Of a stretch of 64,000 nt of DNA, positions 25,782-36,593 are shown one piece after another (position 1 is the stretch's first letter; every line of letters begins with the position of its first letter). Below the pieces are notes generated by a model. The model saw only the letters and a list, made by a program, of their open reading frames with translations, did no database searches and was not told the origin of the DNA. A program made the position numbers and the translations under genes. Origin of the DNA: Marinicauda salina (GTDB taxonomy: Bacteria; Pseudomonadota; Alphaproteobacteria; Caulobacterales; Maricaulaceae); contig NZ_QEXV01000007.1 of assembly GCF_003122085.1 (NCBI RefSeq), forward strand, positions 88,054-152,053, given 5' to 3'.

Positions 25782-26435
25782 ATGGAAAGCGTCGCCGTCG
25801 ACCTGGCCCAGCCGGCCCAGGAGCTCAGCGTCTTCTACCTGTTCATGCGGGCCGACATCGTGGTGAAGGCCGCGATGGGCATTCTGGCCTTCATGTCCAT
25901 CTGGTCCTGGGCGATCGCCATCGAGAAGGCGCTGCAGCTGCGCGGCGTGCACGCCAAGGCGCGCCAGTTCGAAGCCGATTTCTGGTCCGGGACCAGCATC
26001 GACAAGATGGGCGACCGCTATGCGCGCCATCCGCGCGACCCGTTCGGCCGGGTGCTCGCCGCCGCGCTCCGGGACTGGGACGGCTACGCCGTGGCCAAGG
26101 CCGCCGGCGCGGAGGCCAACCGGGAGCTGACCAAGCTCGAGAGCGGGCTTGGCGTGCTCGCCATCATCGGTTCGGCCGCGCCTTTCATCGGCCTTTTCGG
26201 CACGGTGTGGGGCATCATGAACTCCTTCCGCTCCATCGCGGCGAGCCAGAACACCAATCTCGCCGTCGTCGCGCCGGGCATCGCGGAAGCGCTGTTCGCC
26301 ACCGCGCTGGGCCTGCTGGCCGCGATCCCGGCGGTGATCTTCTTCAACGCCCTGTCGTCCAACCTGTCGAAATACGCCGCCAAGCTCGAGGGCTTCGTCG
26401 ACGAGCTCTCCGCGCTCGCGAGCAAGGAGGGCTGA
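25782..26435 (+). CDS. tolQ: Tol-Pal system protein TolQ
   Basis: 217 residues from the ATG at 25782, the usual TolQ size. Three transmembrane helices are visible: one near residues 25-45 and two in the C-terminal half, the second of them in IGSAAPFIGLFGTVWGIM (TolQ/ExbB signature) and the third in AEALFATALGLLAAIPAVIFFNAL. It forms with TolR the proton-driven inner-membrane motor that energises TolA for outer-membrane constriction during division. tolR starts 4 bases after the stop. Confidence 0.95.
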   Translation: MESVAVDLAQPAQELSVFYLFMRADIVVKAAMGILAFMSIWSWAIAIEKALQLRGVHAKARQFEADFWSGTSIDKMGDRYARHPRDPFGRVLAAALRDWDGYAVAKAAGAEANRELTKLESGLGVLAIIGSAAPFIGLFGTVWGIMNSFRSIAASQNTNLAVVAPGIAEALFATALGLLAAIPAVIFFNALSSNLSKYAAKLEGFVDELSALASKEG

Positions 26436-26439
26436 GGCG

Positions 26440-26871
26440 ATGGCGGGCGGCATCGACAACGGCGCGAGCGGATCGCGCCGCGCCTGGAAGCCGAAGGCCG
26501 AGATCAACGTCACGCCCTTCGTGGACGTGATGCTGGTGCTGCTGATCGTGTTCATGGTGACCGCGCCGCTGCTGACCGTCGGCGTCGAGGTGGAGCTGCC
26601 CGACACCGAGGCCACCGCGCTGACCACCTCGGAGGAGCCGCTGACGCTGACCATCCGGGACGACGGCGCGATCTATCTCCAGGAAACGGAGATCGCCTAC
26701 GAGGAGCTGGTGCCGCGCCTGCGCGCCATTGCGGGAACGGGCTCGGACGCGCGCATCTATATCCGCGCCGACGAGGGCGCATCCTATGGCGACGTAATGC
26801 GGGTCATGGCCCGCGTGTCCTCGGCCGGCTACGGAAATCTCGGCCTCGTCACCGACCCGGACGAAGAGTAG
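26440..26871 (+). CDS. tolR: Tol-Pal system protein TolR (ExbD family)
   Basis: 143 residues. AEINVTPFVDVMLVLLIVFMVTAPLL is the single membrane helix with the essential aspartate, and VEVELPDTEA opens the periplasmic domain. It shuttles protons with TolQ. The periplasmic part (about residues 50-143) has the expected beta-alpha pattern ending RVSSAGYGNLGLVTD. Tightly packed between tolQ and tolA (15 bases to the next start). Confidence 0.95.
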   Translation: MAGGIDNGASGSRRAWKPKAEINVTPFVDVMLVLLIVFMVTAPLLTVGVEVELPDTEATALTTSEEPLTLTIRDDGAIYLQETEIAYEELVPRLRAIAGTGSDARIYIRADEGASYGDVMRVMARVSSAGYGNLGLVTDPDEE

Positions 26872-26886
26872 GAGGGCGGCCCGCCG

Positions 26887-27717
26887 ATGCGCGCGGTTCT
26901 CGGATTCCTGCTCTCCGCGGCGCTTCACGTCGGGCTGCTCGCCTCGGCGTACATCTACTTTCCCCACGCCGCCGCGCGCTTCCGCGACCAGGTGATCGTG
27001 CCCGTCGATCTCGTCGAGCTGGGTCCGGAGACCAATGTCCGCGCCGCGCGTCCGGAGCCGGAACCGGAGCCCGAGGAGGAAGAGGAGCCGGAGCCCGAAC
27101 CCGAGCCGGAGCCCGAACCCGAACCCGAGCCTGAACCTGAGCCCGAGCCGGAACCGGAACCGATTCCGCCCGAACCCGAGGAGGAGCCCGAGCCCGAACC
27201 GGAGCCCGAACCGGTCGAGGAGGAGCCTGAGCCTGAGCCCGAGCCCGAACCCGAGCCGGAGCCCGAGCCCGAGCCCGTCGAGGAAGAGCCGCAGGGCCTG
27301 GACCTCGACCAGCTGTCCTCGCTGGTCGACCGCGCCCGCGAAGAATCCGCGTCGCGGCCGAGCGAGGTCGAGGAAGGCGAGGCGCGCCGCGGCGCCGGGG
27401 CGGGCACGGACATGACCGCGACGATGAGCGACCTGTTCCGCTCGCAGGCGGCGCGCTGCTGGCGCGAGCCCGCCGATGCGCCCGATCCGGAAGCGCTCAG
27501 CGTCAGCGTCGAGGTCCGCCTGCAGCGCAACGGCGAACTCGCCGAGCCGCCGCGCCTGCTCGACGAGGCGCGCATCCGCGGGTCGTCCAATCGCTATCTG
27601 CGCATCGCCGGCGAGCGCGCCCTGCGCGCCGTCATCGAGTGCGCGCCCTATTCCATGCCGCCGGAACACTATTCGGAATGGCGCCGCATAACCGTCAACT
27701 TCACGCCGAGTATGTAG
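26887..27717 (+). CDS. tolA: TolA/TonB-like energy transducer with Glu-Pro linker
   Basis: 276 residues: an N-terminal membrane anchor (about 4-27), a linker at about 58-137 built almost wholly of alternating Glu-Pro, and a C-terminal domain from about 180 that ends ITVNFTPSM. In enterobacteria the TolA linker is alanine/lysine-rich and helical; a Pro-Glu linker is more TonB-like but common in alphaproteobacterial TolA. Position between tolR and tolB supports TolA. It would connect the TolQR motor with Pal/TolB across the periplasm. The repeat codons (cccgag, ccggag, cccgaa) are prone to slippage, so linker length may vary between strains. Confidence 0.85.
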   Translation: MRAVLGFLLSAALHVGLLASAYIYFPHAAARFRDQVIVPVDLVELGPETNVRAARPEPEPEPEEEEEPEPEPEPEPEPEPEPEPEPEPEPEPIPPEPEEEPEPEPEPEPVEEEPEPEPEPEPEPEPEPEPVEEEPQGLDLDQLSSLVDRAREESASRPSEVEEGEARRGAGAGTDMTATMSDLFRSQAARCWREPADAPDPEALSVSVEVRLQRNGELAEPPRLLDEARIRGSSNRYLRIAGERALRAVIECAPYSMPPEHYSEWRRITVNFTPSM

Positions 27718-27757
27718 CCTCGCCGGTCCGACCGCCCGTGAAAGGAGCGAGCCCGAT

Positions 27758-29095
27758 ATGAGCCTCTTCGCCCGCATCTTCGCCGTCCTCGCGGCTGTCG
27801 TCGCATTGAGCGGCGCGGCCTCCGCCCAGCTCGTCGTCGACGTCACCGAGGGTCATCTCGACCCGCTGCCGATCGCCATTCCCGAATTCGGCGGCGACGC
27901 CGAGGCCGCCGACGCGGCCGCCGACATCACCCGGGTCATCACCAACGATCTCGAGACGTCGGGCCTGTTCGCTCCCGTCGATCCCGAGGCGTTCATCGAG
28001 GACATCGAGGACATCAATCTGCGCCCGCGCTTCGCCGACTGGCGCGTGATCGACGCCTCGGCGCTGCTGGTGGGCCGCGTCACGGTGGCCGAGGACGGCC
28101 GCCTGCTGGTGGCCTTCCGGCTCTGGGACACGGCGTCCGAGCAGCAGATGCTGGGCCTGCAGTTCGTCTCGGTGCCGGAGAACTGGCGCCGCGTCGCCCA
28201 CAAGGTCGCCGACGCGGTCTATGAACGGCTGACCGGCGAGGAGGGCTATTTCGACACCCGCATCGTTTACGTCGCCGAGGGCGACGGGCCGAACGGCGAG
28301 CCGGTCCGCCGGCTGGCGATCATGGACCAGGACGGCGCCAATCCGTCCTATCTCACGGACCGCTCCTACATGGCGCTGCTGCCGAACTATTCCCCCTCGG
28401 CCCAGCAGATCACCTATGTCTCCTTCCGCGACGTCCAGGCGACGAGCTATCTCTACGATCTCGAGACCGGCCGCCAGGAAGCGCTGTTCGACATGGGCCC
28501 GGCGCGGATGGACGGCGGGCAGTCGCTGTCGGCGCGCTTCCATCCCAACGGCCGCGAACTCGTCGTCTCGGCCCAGCGGCGCGGCGACCACGACATCTTC
28601 CGTTACGACACGCGCTCGCGCACGCTGCGCCAGCTGACCAACCACCCCGCCGACGATGTCGAGCCCTCCTACTCGCCCGACGGCGAGCGCGTGGTGTTCT
28701 CGTCCTCGCGCGGCGGCGAGTCCCAGCTCTACATCATGAACGCCGACGGCACCGAGCCGACGCGGATCAGTTTCGGCGAAGGCCGCTACACCACGCCGGT
28801 CTGGTCGCCGCGCGGCGATCTCATCGCCTTCACCAAGCAGCTCGGCGGCGAATTCAAGCTGGGCGTGATCCGCGCCGACGGCTCCGGCGACGAGCGCATT
28901 CTCTATGAAGGCTACTTCGTTGACACGCCGGCCTGGTCGCCGAACGGGCGGGTTCTCCTGTTCACGCGCGGCGATCCGGCCCGCGACGGCACCCAGTACT
29001 CGATCTGGAGCATCGACCTGGCCGGGTTCAATCTCCGGCGTCTGCCCACGCAGGGGGAAGCGTCCGATCCGGCCTGGTCGCCCTTGATCGACTGA
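27758..29095 (+). CDS. tolB: Tol-Pal system beta-propeller protein TolB
   Basis: 445 residues, full length, with a signal peptide (MSLFARIFAVLAAVVALSGAASAQ). The N-terminal domain (about 25-160) precedes a six-bladed propeller whose repeats are visible: SYLTDRSYMALLPNYSPSAQQITYVSF, YSPDGERVVFSSSRGG, VWSPRGDLIAFTKQ and AWSPNGRVLLFTRG. It is a periplasmic partner of Pal and TolA. Spacing to tolA is 40 bases and to pal 126 bases. Confidence 0.96.
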   Translation: MSLFARIFAVLAAVVALSGAASAQLVVDVTEGHLDPLPIAIPEFGGDAEAADAAADITRVITNDLETSGLFAPVDPEAFIEDIEDINLRPRFADWRVIDASALLVGRVTVAEDGRLLVAFRLWDTASEQQMLGLQFVSVPENWRRVAHKVADAVYERLTGEEGYFDTRIVYVAEGDGPNGEPVRRLAIMDQDGANPSYLTDRSYMALLPNYSPSAQQITYVSFRDVQATSYLYDLETGRQEALFDMGPARMDGGQSLSARFHPNGRELVVSAQRRGDHDIFRYDTRSRTLRQLTNHPADDVEPSYSPDGERVVFSSSRGGESQLYIMNADGTEPTRISFGEGRYTTPVWSPRGDLIAFTKQLGGEFKLGVIRADGSGDERILYEGYFVDTPAWSPNGRVLLFTRGDPARDGTQYSIWSIDLAGFNLRRLPTQGEASDPAWSPLID

Positions 29096-29221
29096 CCCTT
29101 CGGAGTCTAGGCTCGTTAAGCCCGCGGAAAAATGAGGGGTGTATCGCGGGCCAATCTACTGATGTAATAGACCGCCGCCCGGCGGATTCGCGCCCGGGTC
29201 ATACGGAGGGACGTCGTCGCC

Positions 29222-29737
29222 ATGAAATTCGCCGTTTACGCCGCAATCGCCGCGCTCGGCCTGGTCGCCGCCGCGTGCGCCACGCAGCCGGAGCCGGCTC
29301 CCGAGCCCGCGCCGGAGCCTGTCACGCAACCCGAACCCGAACCCACCGAACCCGCGGGCCCGACCCCGGGCTCGGCCGAGGACTTCGAGGCCACCGCTGG
29401 GGACCGTGTCTTCTACGGTTTCGATCGCTACGACCTGACGCCTGAAGCGCGCGAGACGCTGCGCCGCCAGGCCGCCTGGCTCGCGAGCTATCCCGGTGTC
29501 CGCATCCTGATCGCCGGCAACGCCGACGAGCGCGGCACCCGGGAGTACAACCTGGCGCTCGGCGCGCGCCGCGCCAACGCCGCGCGCGACTACCTGGTCA
29601 GCCAGGGCGTGGATCCGTCGCGCATCTCGACGGTCTCCTACGGCAAGGAGCGCCCGGTCTGCACCGAGTCCACCGAGCGGTGCTGGGCGCTGAACCGGAA
29701 CGCGACCACCGTCATCACGGACGGCGCGACCTCCTAG
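29222..29737 (+). CDS. pal: Peptidoglycan-associated lipoprotein Pal
   Basis: 171 residues. The signal ends in a lipobox (GLVAAAC), then comes a Pro/Glu-rich linker (about 22-50) and the OmpA-like domain. That domain carries the peptidoglycan-binding signature GNADERGTREYNLALGARRANAARDYL. Pal tethers the outer membrane to the cell wall and cycles with TolB. The upstream 126 bases may hold its own promoter, and a strong hairpin lies 26 bases after the stop. Confidence 0.96.
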   Translation: MKFAVYAAIAALGLVAAACATQPEPAPEPAPEPVTQPEPEPTEPAGPTPGSAEDFEATAGDRVFYGFDRYDLTPEARETLRRQAAWLASYPGVRILIAGNADERGTREYNLALGARRANAARDYLVSQGVDPSRISTVSYGKERPVCTESTERCWALNRNATTVITDGATS

Positions 29738-29762
29738 GACCCGCTCCGCCGTGCCGATCTAG

Positions 29763-29796
29763 CGCGCCCGCCGGCGGATTCCGCCGTGCGGGCGCG
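29763..29796 (+). terminator. Strong hairpin between pal and cpoB
   Basis: CGCGCCCGC pairs with GCGGGCGCG and, inside, CGGCGGA pairs with TCCGCCG around a single T, giving a 16-bp stem with one bulge. A short T-containing stretch follows (TTCGTTCC) but no run of T. It may partly terminate after pal or stabilise the tol-pal mRNA. Confidence 0.55.
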
Positions 29797-29880
29797 TTCG
29801 TTCCGGTCGCCGCATTTTCGCCCATCCGCGCGGGCAAGGTCCGCGCGCATTCCGCATTCCAGCAGGGGTCACGCCGCGCC

Positions 29881-30816
29881 ATGCTCCGCTTCGCCGTTCT
29901 CATGCTTCTCACCGTCGTCATGACCGCGCCGGCCTCGGCGCAGTCACGCCGCGAACTCGCCGCGCGGCTCGACCAGGTCGAGGCGCGCCTGGCGGAGATG
30001 GAGGAAAGCTTCCTCGCCGGCGACCCGGTCGCGGAGACGCTGCTCACCCGCGTCGACGCGCTCGAGCGCGAGCAGCGGGCGCTGACCGGCGAGCTGGAGC
30101 GGCTGAATTACGAAAACCGCCAGCTCCGCCAGGAGCTCGACCGGCTGGGCGTCGATGTCGATCGCCTGCTTTCGGGCGGCGCCGGCTCGGCGGGCGGGCC
30201 GGCTGCGCTGGAAGCGGGATCCGGGCAGGCCGAGACAGCGGCCGGCGAAACGGCGACCGGCGAGAGCGTCGCCGTGGTCGACCCCGACGATCCCTACGCC
30301 GCCGACCGCGCCGCGATCACCCGGCCGCTGCAGGCCCCGTCCGCGCGTTCGGGCGACGGAGGCGCCTCGCAGCCGGCCGCAGGCGCGACGGCGGGGACCG
30401 CAACCGGCGCCGCCTCGGCGCCGTCGGCGCTCGAGCCCGAAGAACTCTTCCGCCAGGGCCGCAGCCGTTTGCTCGACGGCGATTTCGGCGGCGCCCAGGA
30501 ATCCTTCGCCGCGTTCACCGGGAACCACGCCGACCACGAGCTCGCCGACGAAGCCTGGTACTGGCTCGGCGAGACGCACTTCGTGCTGGGCGAATTCCAG
30601 GACGCCGCGGATTCCTATCTCGCCTCGCTGCAGGCCGCCCGCCGCGGCGATCGCGCGCCCGATGCGTTGGTGCGCCTGGCCGCGTCGCTGGCGGCCATGG
30701 GCCAGACCGGCGAGGCGTGCAACGTGCTCGACAGCTTCGACGCCGAGTTCCCGAACGCCGACGCGGAGGCGCGGCGCAAGGCCGAACGCGAGGCCTCGCG
30801 CGCGGGCTGCGGCTGA
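29881..30816 (+). CDS. cpoB: Cell division coordinator CpoB (YbgF)
   Basis: 311 residues. Signal peptide to about residue 20 (TAPASAQ), then a coiled coil rich in Glu/Leu/Arg (about 20-95), an A/G/S/T-rich linker to about 185, and a C-terminal TPR domain that opens LEPEELFRQGRSRLLDGDFGGAQESF. In E. coli the protein coordinates outer-membrane constriction with peptidoglycan synthesis. The ATG at 29881 is chosen since the signal begins there. tilS overlaps its 3' end. Confidence 0.9.
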   Translation: MLRFAVLMLLTVVMTAPASAQSRRELAARLDQVEARLAEMEESFLAGDPVAETLLTRVDALEREQRALTGELERLNYENRQLRQELDRLGVDVDRLLSGGAGSAGGPAALEAGSGQAETAAGETATGESVAVVDPDDPYAADRAAITRPLQAPSARSGDGGASQPAAGATAGTATGAASAPSALEPEELFRQGRSRLLDGDFGGAQESFAAFTGNHADHELADEAWYWLGETHFVLGEFQDAADSYLASLQAARRGDRAPDALVRLAASLAAMGQTGEACNVLDSFDAEFPNADAEARRKAEREASRAGCG

Positions 30817-32150
30817 GCCTCGATCCCGACCGCGTCCTTTCCGGCTGTGCGCGGCTGAGCCCGGACGGGCCGCTGGCGCTGGGCTTCTCCGGGGGCGGGG
30901 ATTCCGCCGCGCTGCTTCACCTGCTGGCCGACCTCGCCGCGCGCGACGCGCGCTCGCTTCATGCTCTTATCGTCGATCACGGTTTGCGGTCCGAAAGCGC
31001 CGGCGAGGCGGAGCGCGCCGCCGCGGCCGCAGAGGTCGCGGGCGCGACCCCGCGCATTCTGCGCTGGGAGACCCCGCGACCCGGCCAGGCGGCCGCCCGC
31101 AGCGCGCGTCATCGCCTGCTCGCCAGCGCCTGCCGGGAGATCGGGGCGAACACGCTTTTCCTTGCCCATACGCTTGAGGACCGGGTCGAGACGCTGCGCA
31201 TGCGCCTGGCGCGGCCCGGCGGCTGGCGCGGCTTCGCCAGCATGGCGCGTCTCGATCCGAGCCCGGCCTGGCCCGAGGGGCGCGGGCTGGCGCTGGCGCG
31301 TCCCCTGCTGGACGCCCGCCGCGCCGATCTGAGGGCCTTCCTGCGCGATCGCGGCGCGGGCTGGATCGACGACCCCTCGAATGTCGACGCACGCTACGAG
31401 CGCGTGCGCTGGCGCGCCCGGCTGGACCCGGACGATGCGGCGAACCGGCGCCTGCTCGCGCTGAGCGACGCCGCGCTGAGGACCGACGCGGCGGTCCGGA
31501 CCTGCGCGGCGGGCCTGATCGCCGACGGGGCCCGGTTCGAGGCCTGGGGCGGGGCGCGCCTCGATGCGGGCGTCTTCGCCCATGCCGACGAGGCCGTGGC
31601 GCTGCGGGCGATGGAGACGCTGGTGATGGCCATGTCCGGCGAGGCGGGCGGGCCGTCGCCGGAACAGACCGCCGCCATGCTGGATGCGCTCGCGAGCCGC
31701 CGGGGCCATGCCGCGGCGGGGGCGATGCTGACGTCGGAGGGCGTTCTCGGCCGGGATCCGGGCGCGGCGGCCGGCCGCGCCGACGGGACTCCGGGCGCGC
31801 CGGCGCTGCGGTTGTCGCCCGGCGAGACGGGCGTTTTCGACGGTCGCTTCGAGATCGTTGCGGGCGCCGACGCGGTCCTCATTCGCGCCGCCGGCGCGGA
31901 CGGCGAGGCCTGGGATCGCCGCGCGCCAGCCCCGTTGCGGCCGGGCGGCGCATGCGTCGCGCCCGATTCCCGCCGCGATTCCGCGGCATCCTGTCTGGAC
32001 ATTGACGCGCGCGTCCGCTTTCTGGGGCCCGAGCGCTGCGCCCATCTCCTGCTTCGCAAGGCCGACCGGGCGTGTTTGGATGCCGATGGATGCGGCGATG
32101 CGACGCCGCGCACTGGCGAAGCCGGTGTTAACGCCCATATCGTAGGCTGA
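30717..32150 (+). CDS. tilS: tRNA(Ile)-lysidine synthase
   Basis: The PP-loop SGGGDS (normally SGGxDS) at about residue 58 and the ALIVDHGLR segment identify TilS, which makes lysidine at position 34 of the AUA-reading isoleucine tRNA. ANTLFLAHTLEDRVETLRMRL and GWIDDPSNVD are further family motifs. Start is uncertain: no ATG precedes the PP-loop, and the only standard start is the GTG at 30717, which overlaps cpoB by 100 bases and gives 477 residues; a CTG near 30813 would fit the usual TilS beginning. The overlap suggests coupling to the tol-pal operon. ftsH follows 51 bases later. Confidence 0.85.
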   Translation: MQRARQLRRRVPERRRGGAAQGRTRGLARGLRLSLDPDRVLSGCARLSPDGPLALGFSGGGDSAALLHLLADLAARDARSLHALIVDHGLRSESAGEAERAAAAAEVAGATPRILRWETPRPGQAAARSARHRLLASACREIGANTLFLAHTLEDRVETLRMRLARPGGWRGFASMARLDPSPAWPEGRGLALARPLLDARRADLRAFLRDRGAGWIDDPSNVDARYERVRWRARLDPDDAANRRLLALSDAALRTDAAVRTCAAGLIADGARFEAWGGARLDAGVFAHADEAVALRAMETLVMAMSGEAGGPSPEQTAAMLDALASRRGHAAAGAMLTSEGVLGRDPGAAAGRADGTPGAPALRLSPGETGVFDGRFEIVAGADAVLIRAAGADGEAWDRRAPAPLRPGGACVAPDSRRDSAASCLDIDARVRFLGPERCAHLLLRKADRACLDADGCGDATPRTGEAGVNAHIVG

Positions 32151-32201
32151 ACCGATACGGAAACTCCGCGCCGATCTCGCCGGCGCCCGAAGGGAACAGG
32201 C

Positions 32202-34136
<1,935 letters not shown>

Positions 34137-34239
34137 GATTCGTCAGACCGGCTTTTCATCACGCTTTCACGAGGGGCGCCGAGCGGGCGAATTGCGACCC
34201 GTTGCAGGGCGGGCCGCGCGGCCTTGAGGGGACGAAGTC

Positions 34240-34785
34240 ATGCGAGCCCGGTTGATGCCGAATGTGATGCAAGCCTTGGCGGTCGGGGCCTGGTTGACCG
34301 GGCCGGGGATGTCGGCCGCGGCCCAGGAAACCGGATCCCGGGCGTTGCCCGAGGAGATGGTGAGCTTCTTCACCGGCGCATGGTCCGGCGCCGGCGCGTT
34401 CGCGGATGGACGTCCCATCGAGGCCGATCTTGAAATCGAATCCGTGCTCGACGGCCGGTTTCTCCGCTACCGCCACTCCACCCGCGATCCGCTGACGTGG
34501 GACGGTTTGTGGATCTGGGGCGTGGATCCGGCCAGCGGCGATTTCATCGCCAACGTCTTCGACAACCGCGGCCTCGCCCGTGAATTCGAGTCCGCAGGCT
34601 GGCGGGACGACCGTCTCGTCCTGGTGACGACGTACCACTCGGCGTCGGCGGATGCGCGCACCTTCGAGCGCTTCACCTATGAGAAGACGTCGCAGGACAG
34701 CTTCCGCATGACCTTCGAACGCAGCCGGGACGGTATCGAATGGCGGCTGGGCGATTATCTCGATTTCGAGCGGCGGGAAGACTGA
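34240..34785 (+). CDS. Secreted protein, DUF1579-like
   Basis: 181 residues with a probable signal peptide ending near residue 28 (AAAQ). The pattern FFTGAWSGAGAFADGRPIE ... LDGRFLRYRH is that of small beta-barrel proteins annotated as DUF1579 (FxxGxW start, then a repeated W-containing strand). Function is unknown. A protein of similar style (FDFWVGEWNV) is at 49714-50313. It sits between ftsH and a reductase on the same strand. Confidence 0.6.
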   Translation: MRARLMPNVMQALAVGAWLTGPGMSAAAQETGSRALPEEMVSFFTGAWSGAGAFADGRPIEADLEIESVLDGRFLRYRHSTRDPLTWDGLWIWGVDPASGDFIANVFDNRGLAREFESAGWRDDRLVLVTTYHSASADARTFERFTYEKTSQDSFRMTFERSRDGIEWRLGDYLDFERRED

Positions 34786-34862
34786 GCGGCGCTTGTTGCT
34801 CCTGACTTGCGCGCCCCGCCGGCGAGCGTGTGAACTGAGCGTCTTCGCAACGGAGGCGCTCC

Positions 34863-35933
34863 ATGCCCGAGCCCGTCTACGATACGTCGAAGCCCGTCCT
34901 GGTCACCGGCGCGACCGGCTATGTCGCCGGCTGGATCGTCAAGTTGCTGCTGGAGAAGGGCTTCACCGTCCACGCCGCCGTGCGCGATCCCGACGATGCC
35001 GACAAGCGCGCCCATCTCGACGCGATCGACGCGGCCGCGCCGGGGACGATCCGGTATTTCAAGGCCGACCTGCTCGGTGCGGGCAGCTATGACGAAGCCG
35101 CCGAAGGCTGCGCGGTGATCTTCCACACCGCCTCGCCCTTCACGACCGTGGTCAAGGATCCGCAGCGCGATCTCGTCGACCCGGCGGTCGAGGGCACGAA
35201 GAACGTGCTCGGCGCGGCGGACCGGACGGACTCGGTCGAACGCGTGGTGCTGACGAGCTCGTGCGCGGCGATCTATGGCGACAATCGCGACATCGCGAAG
35301 GCCCCGGGCAAAACGCTCACCGAGGACATCTGGAACACCTCGTCGAGCCTCGACCACCAGGCCTATTCCTATTCCAAGACCCAGGCCGAGGCCGCGGCCT
35401 GGGAGGTCGCCGGCGCGCAGGGCCGCTGGAAGCTGGTCGCGATCAATCCCGCCCTCGTGCTCGGCCCCGGCGTGAAGCCGCAGGCGACGTCGGAGAGCTT
35501 CACGCTCGTCAAACAGCTCGGCAACGGGACGATGAAGACCGGCGCGCCGCCGCTCGAGTTCGGCGTCGTCGACGTGCGCGACGTCGCCGAGGCGCATCTG
35601 CGCGCGGCGTTCATTCCCGCCGCGGAGGGCCGCCACATCACGTGCGCCGAAACGATGAGCCTGCTCGACATGGCCCGCGCGCTGCGCGCGGAGTTCGGCG
35701 ACGATTGGCCGTTCCCGAAGTCCGAGCTGCCGAAATGGCTGGTCTGGCTCACCGGCCCGATGATCAACAAGGCGCTCACGCGCAAGTTCATCAGCCGCAA
35801 TCTCGGCTGGCCCTTCCGCGCCGACAATGCGAAGTCGCGCGAAGCCCTCGGGATGGAGTACCGCCCGGCGCCGCAGGCGGTCGTCGACATGTTCGCCCAG
35901 ATGGTCGAGGCGGGGCTGGTGAAGAAGCGCTAG
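34863..35933 (+). CDS. NAD(P)-dependent reductase, dihydroflavonol-4-reductase-like extended SDR
   Basis: 356 residues. VLVTGATGYVAGWIVKLLLEKG is the NAD(P)-binding motif (GxxGxxxG), AVIFHTASPF follows, and YSYSKTQAE carries the catalytic Tyr-x3-Lys. The overall arrangement is that of the DFR/cinnamoyl-CoA reductase group. In bacteria these reduce aldehydes or ketones, often in detoxification; the substrate cannot be predicted. Last of a same-strand pair after ftsH. Confidence 0.85.
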   Translation: MPEPVYDTSKPVLVTGATGYVAGWIVKLLLEKGFTVHAAVRDPDDADKRAHLDAIDAAAPGTIRYFKADLLGAGSYDEAAEGCAVIFHTASPFTTVVKDPQRDLVDPAVEGTKNVLGAADRTDSVERVVLTSSCAAIYGDNRDIAKAPGKTLTEDIWNTSSSLDHQAYSYSKTQAEAAAWEVAGAQGRWKLVAINPALVLGPGVKPQATSESFTLVKQLGNGTMKTGAPPLEFGVVDVRDVAEAHLRAAFIPAAEGRHITCAETMSLLDMARALRAEFGDDWPFPKSELPKWLVWLTGPMINKALTRKFISRNLGWPFRADNAKSREALGMEYRPAPQAVVDMFAQMVEAGLVKKR

Positions 35934-35938
35934 GCGGT

Positions 35939-36340
35939 TCAGATCGCCGGATGCGGCATCAGCAGGTGATCGCGCGCTCGCGGGTCGCCCAGCCGCTCGG
36001 ACGCGTACCAGCGCTTGAGCAGCGCGCGGTCGAACAGGGCGGGATGGGCGGCGACGAACGTCGCCCAGTCGATGCCGGGATCCTCCGCCAGGTGCTCGGC
36101 GATCAGCGCCAAGAAGGCGAGCGTGATGGTGAGGTTGAACTTCTCCGGGACGCCGGCGCGGACCGTGAGCGCGCGCAGGCCAGCCTCGTAGCGTCTCGCC
36201 GCGCCGAGGAAGCTTTCCTGCTTGAGCAGTTCGAAGGCGACGCGGACATGATCGGCGTGGCTGAAGCCGGCCGGATCGAGCCTTCCTTCCTCGAACGCCG
36301 CGAGCAGGGCGGCGCCGTCGTCGGGCGCCTCACCCGTCAT
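35939..36340 (-). CDS. Conserved helical protein of unknown function, paired with an RHH regulator
   Basis: 133 residues, mostly helical by eye, no signal or membrane segment. FSHADHVRVAFELL carries a His-x2-Asp-His patch and FNLTITLAFLALIAEHL another histidine, which could bind a metal (inference). I know proteins of this look as an uncharacterised family. Its start overlaps the end of the RHH gene at 36330-36584 by 11 bases, so the two are one translational unit, possibly regulator plus effector. Confidence 0.6.
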   Translation of the reverse strand: MTGEAPDDGAALLAAFEEGRLDPAGFSHADHVRVAFELLKQESFLGAARRYEAGLRALTVRAGVPEKFNLTITLAFLALIAEHLAEDPGIDWATFVAAHPALFDRALLKRWYASERLGDPRARDHLLMPHPAI

Positions 36341-36584
36341 CGCCGGTCTCCGTCATCAGATGGCTGTCGGCCGCCGTCAGGTCGAGCTCGTAGACGGCCT
36401 TGAGCTGGGCGATCTTGGCCAGCGTCGCCTCGCCGAAGGGCGCGCGGCCCTCGAAGGCGTGCAGCATCACGCCCTCGATCAGGTCGCCGAGGCTCATGTC
36501 CTTCTCCTCGGCGAGCGCCTTGAGCACCTTCAGCAAGCGCTTCTCCAGGCGCACGCCGGTCTGGACGCGTTCGATCCGTTTCAT
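36330..36584 (-). CDS. Ribbon-helix-helix-type small protein
   Basis: 84 residues starting at the ATG at 36584. RVQTGVRLEKRLLKVLKALAEEKDMSLGDLIEGVMLHAFEG has the beta-strand followed by two helices of ribbon-helix-helix proteins (as in CopG/Arc-like regulators), and the rest is a short acidic helix. Upstream are a TTGACA promoter element and two head-to-tail TGGTA half-sites (36594-36619), which suits autorepression. The pairing with the following gene resembles a toxin-antitoxin or a small regulator/effector module, but no toxin family is recognised. Confidence 0.7.
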   Translation of the reverse strand: MKRIERVQTGVRLEKRLLKVLKALAEEKDMSLGDLIEGVMLHAFEGRAPFGEATLAKIAQLKAVYELDLTAADSHLMTETGDDG

Positions 36585-36593
36585 GCGCGCATG

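Noticed and set aside
27101..27300. Glu-Pro coding repeat considered as a CRISPR or satellite array
   Set aside because: There are no spacers, and the repeats keep the tolA frame; it is a protein linker.
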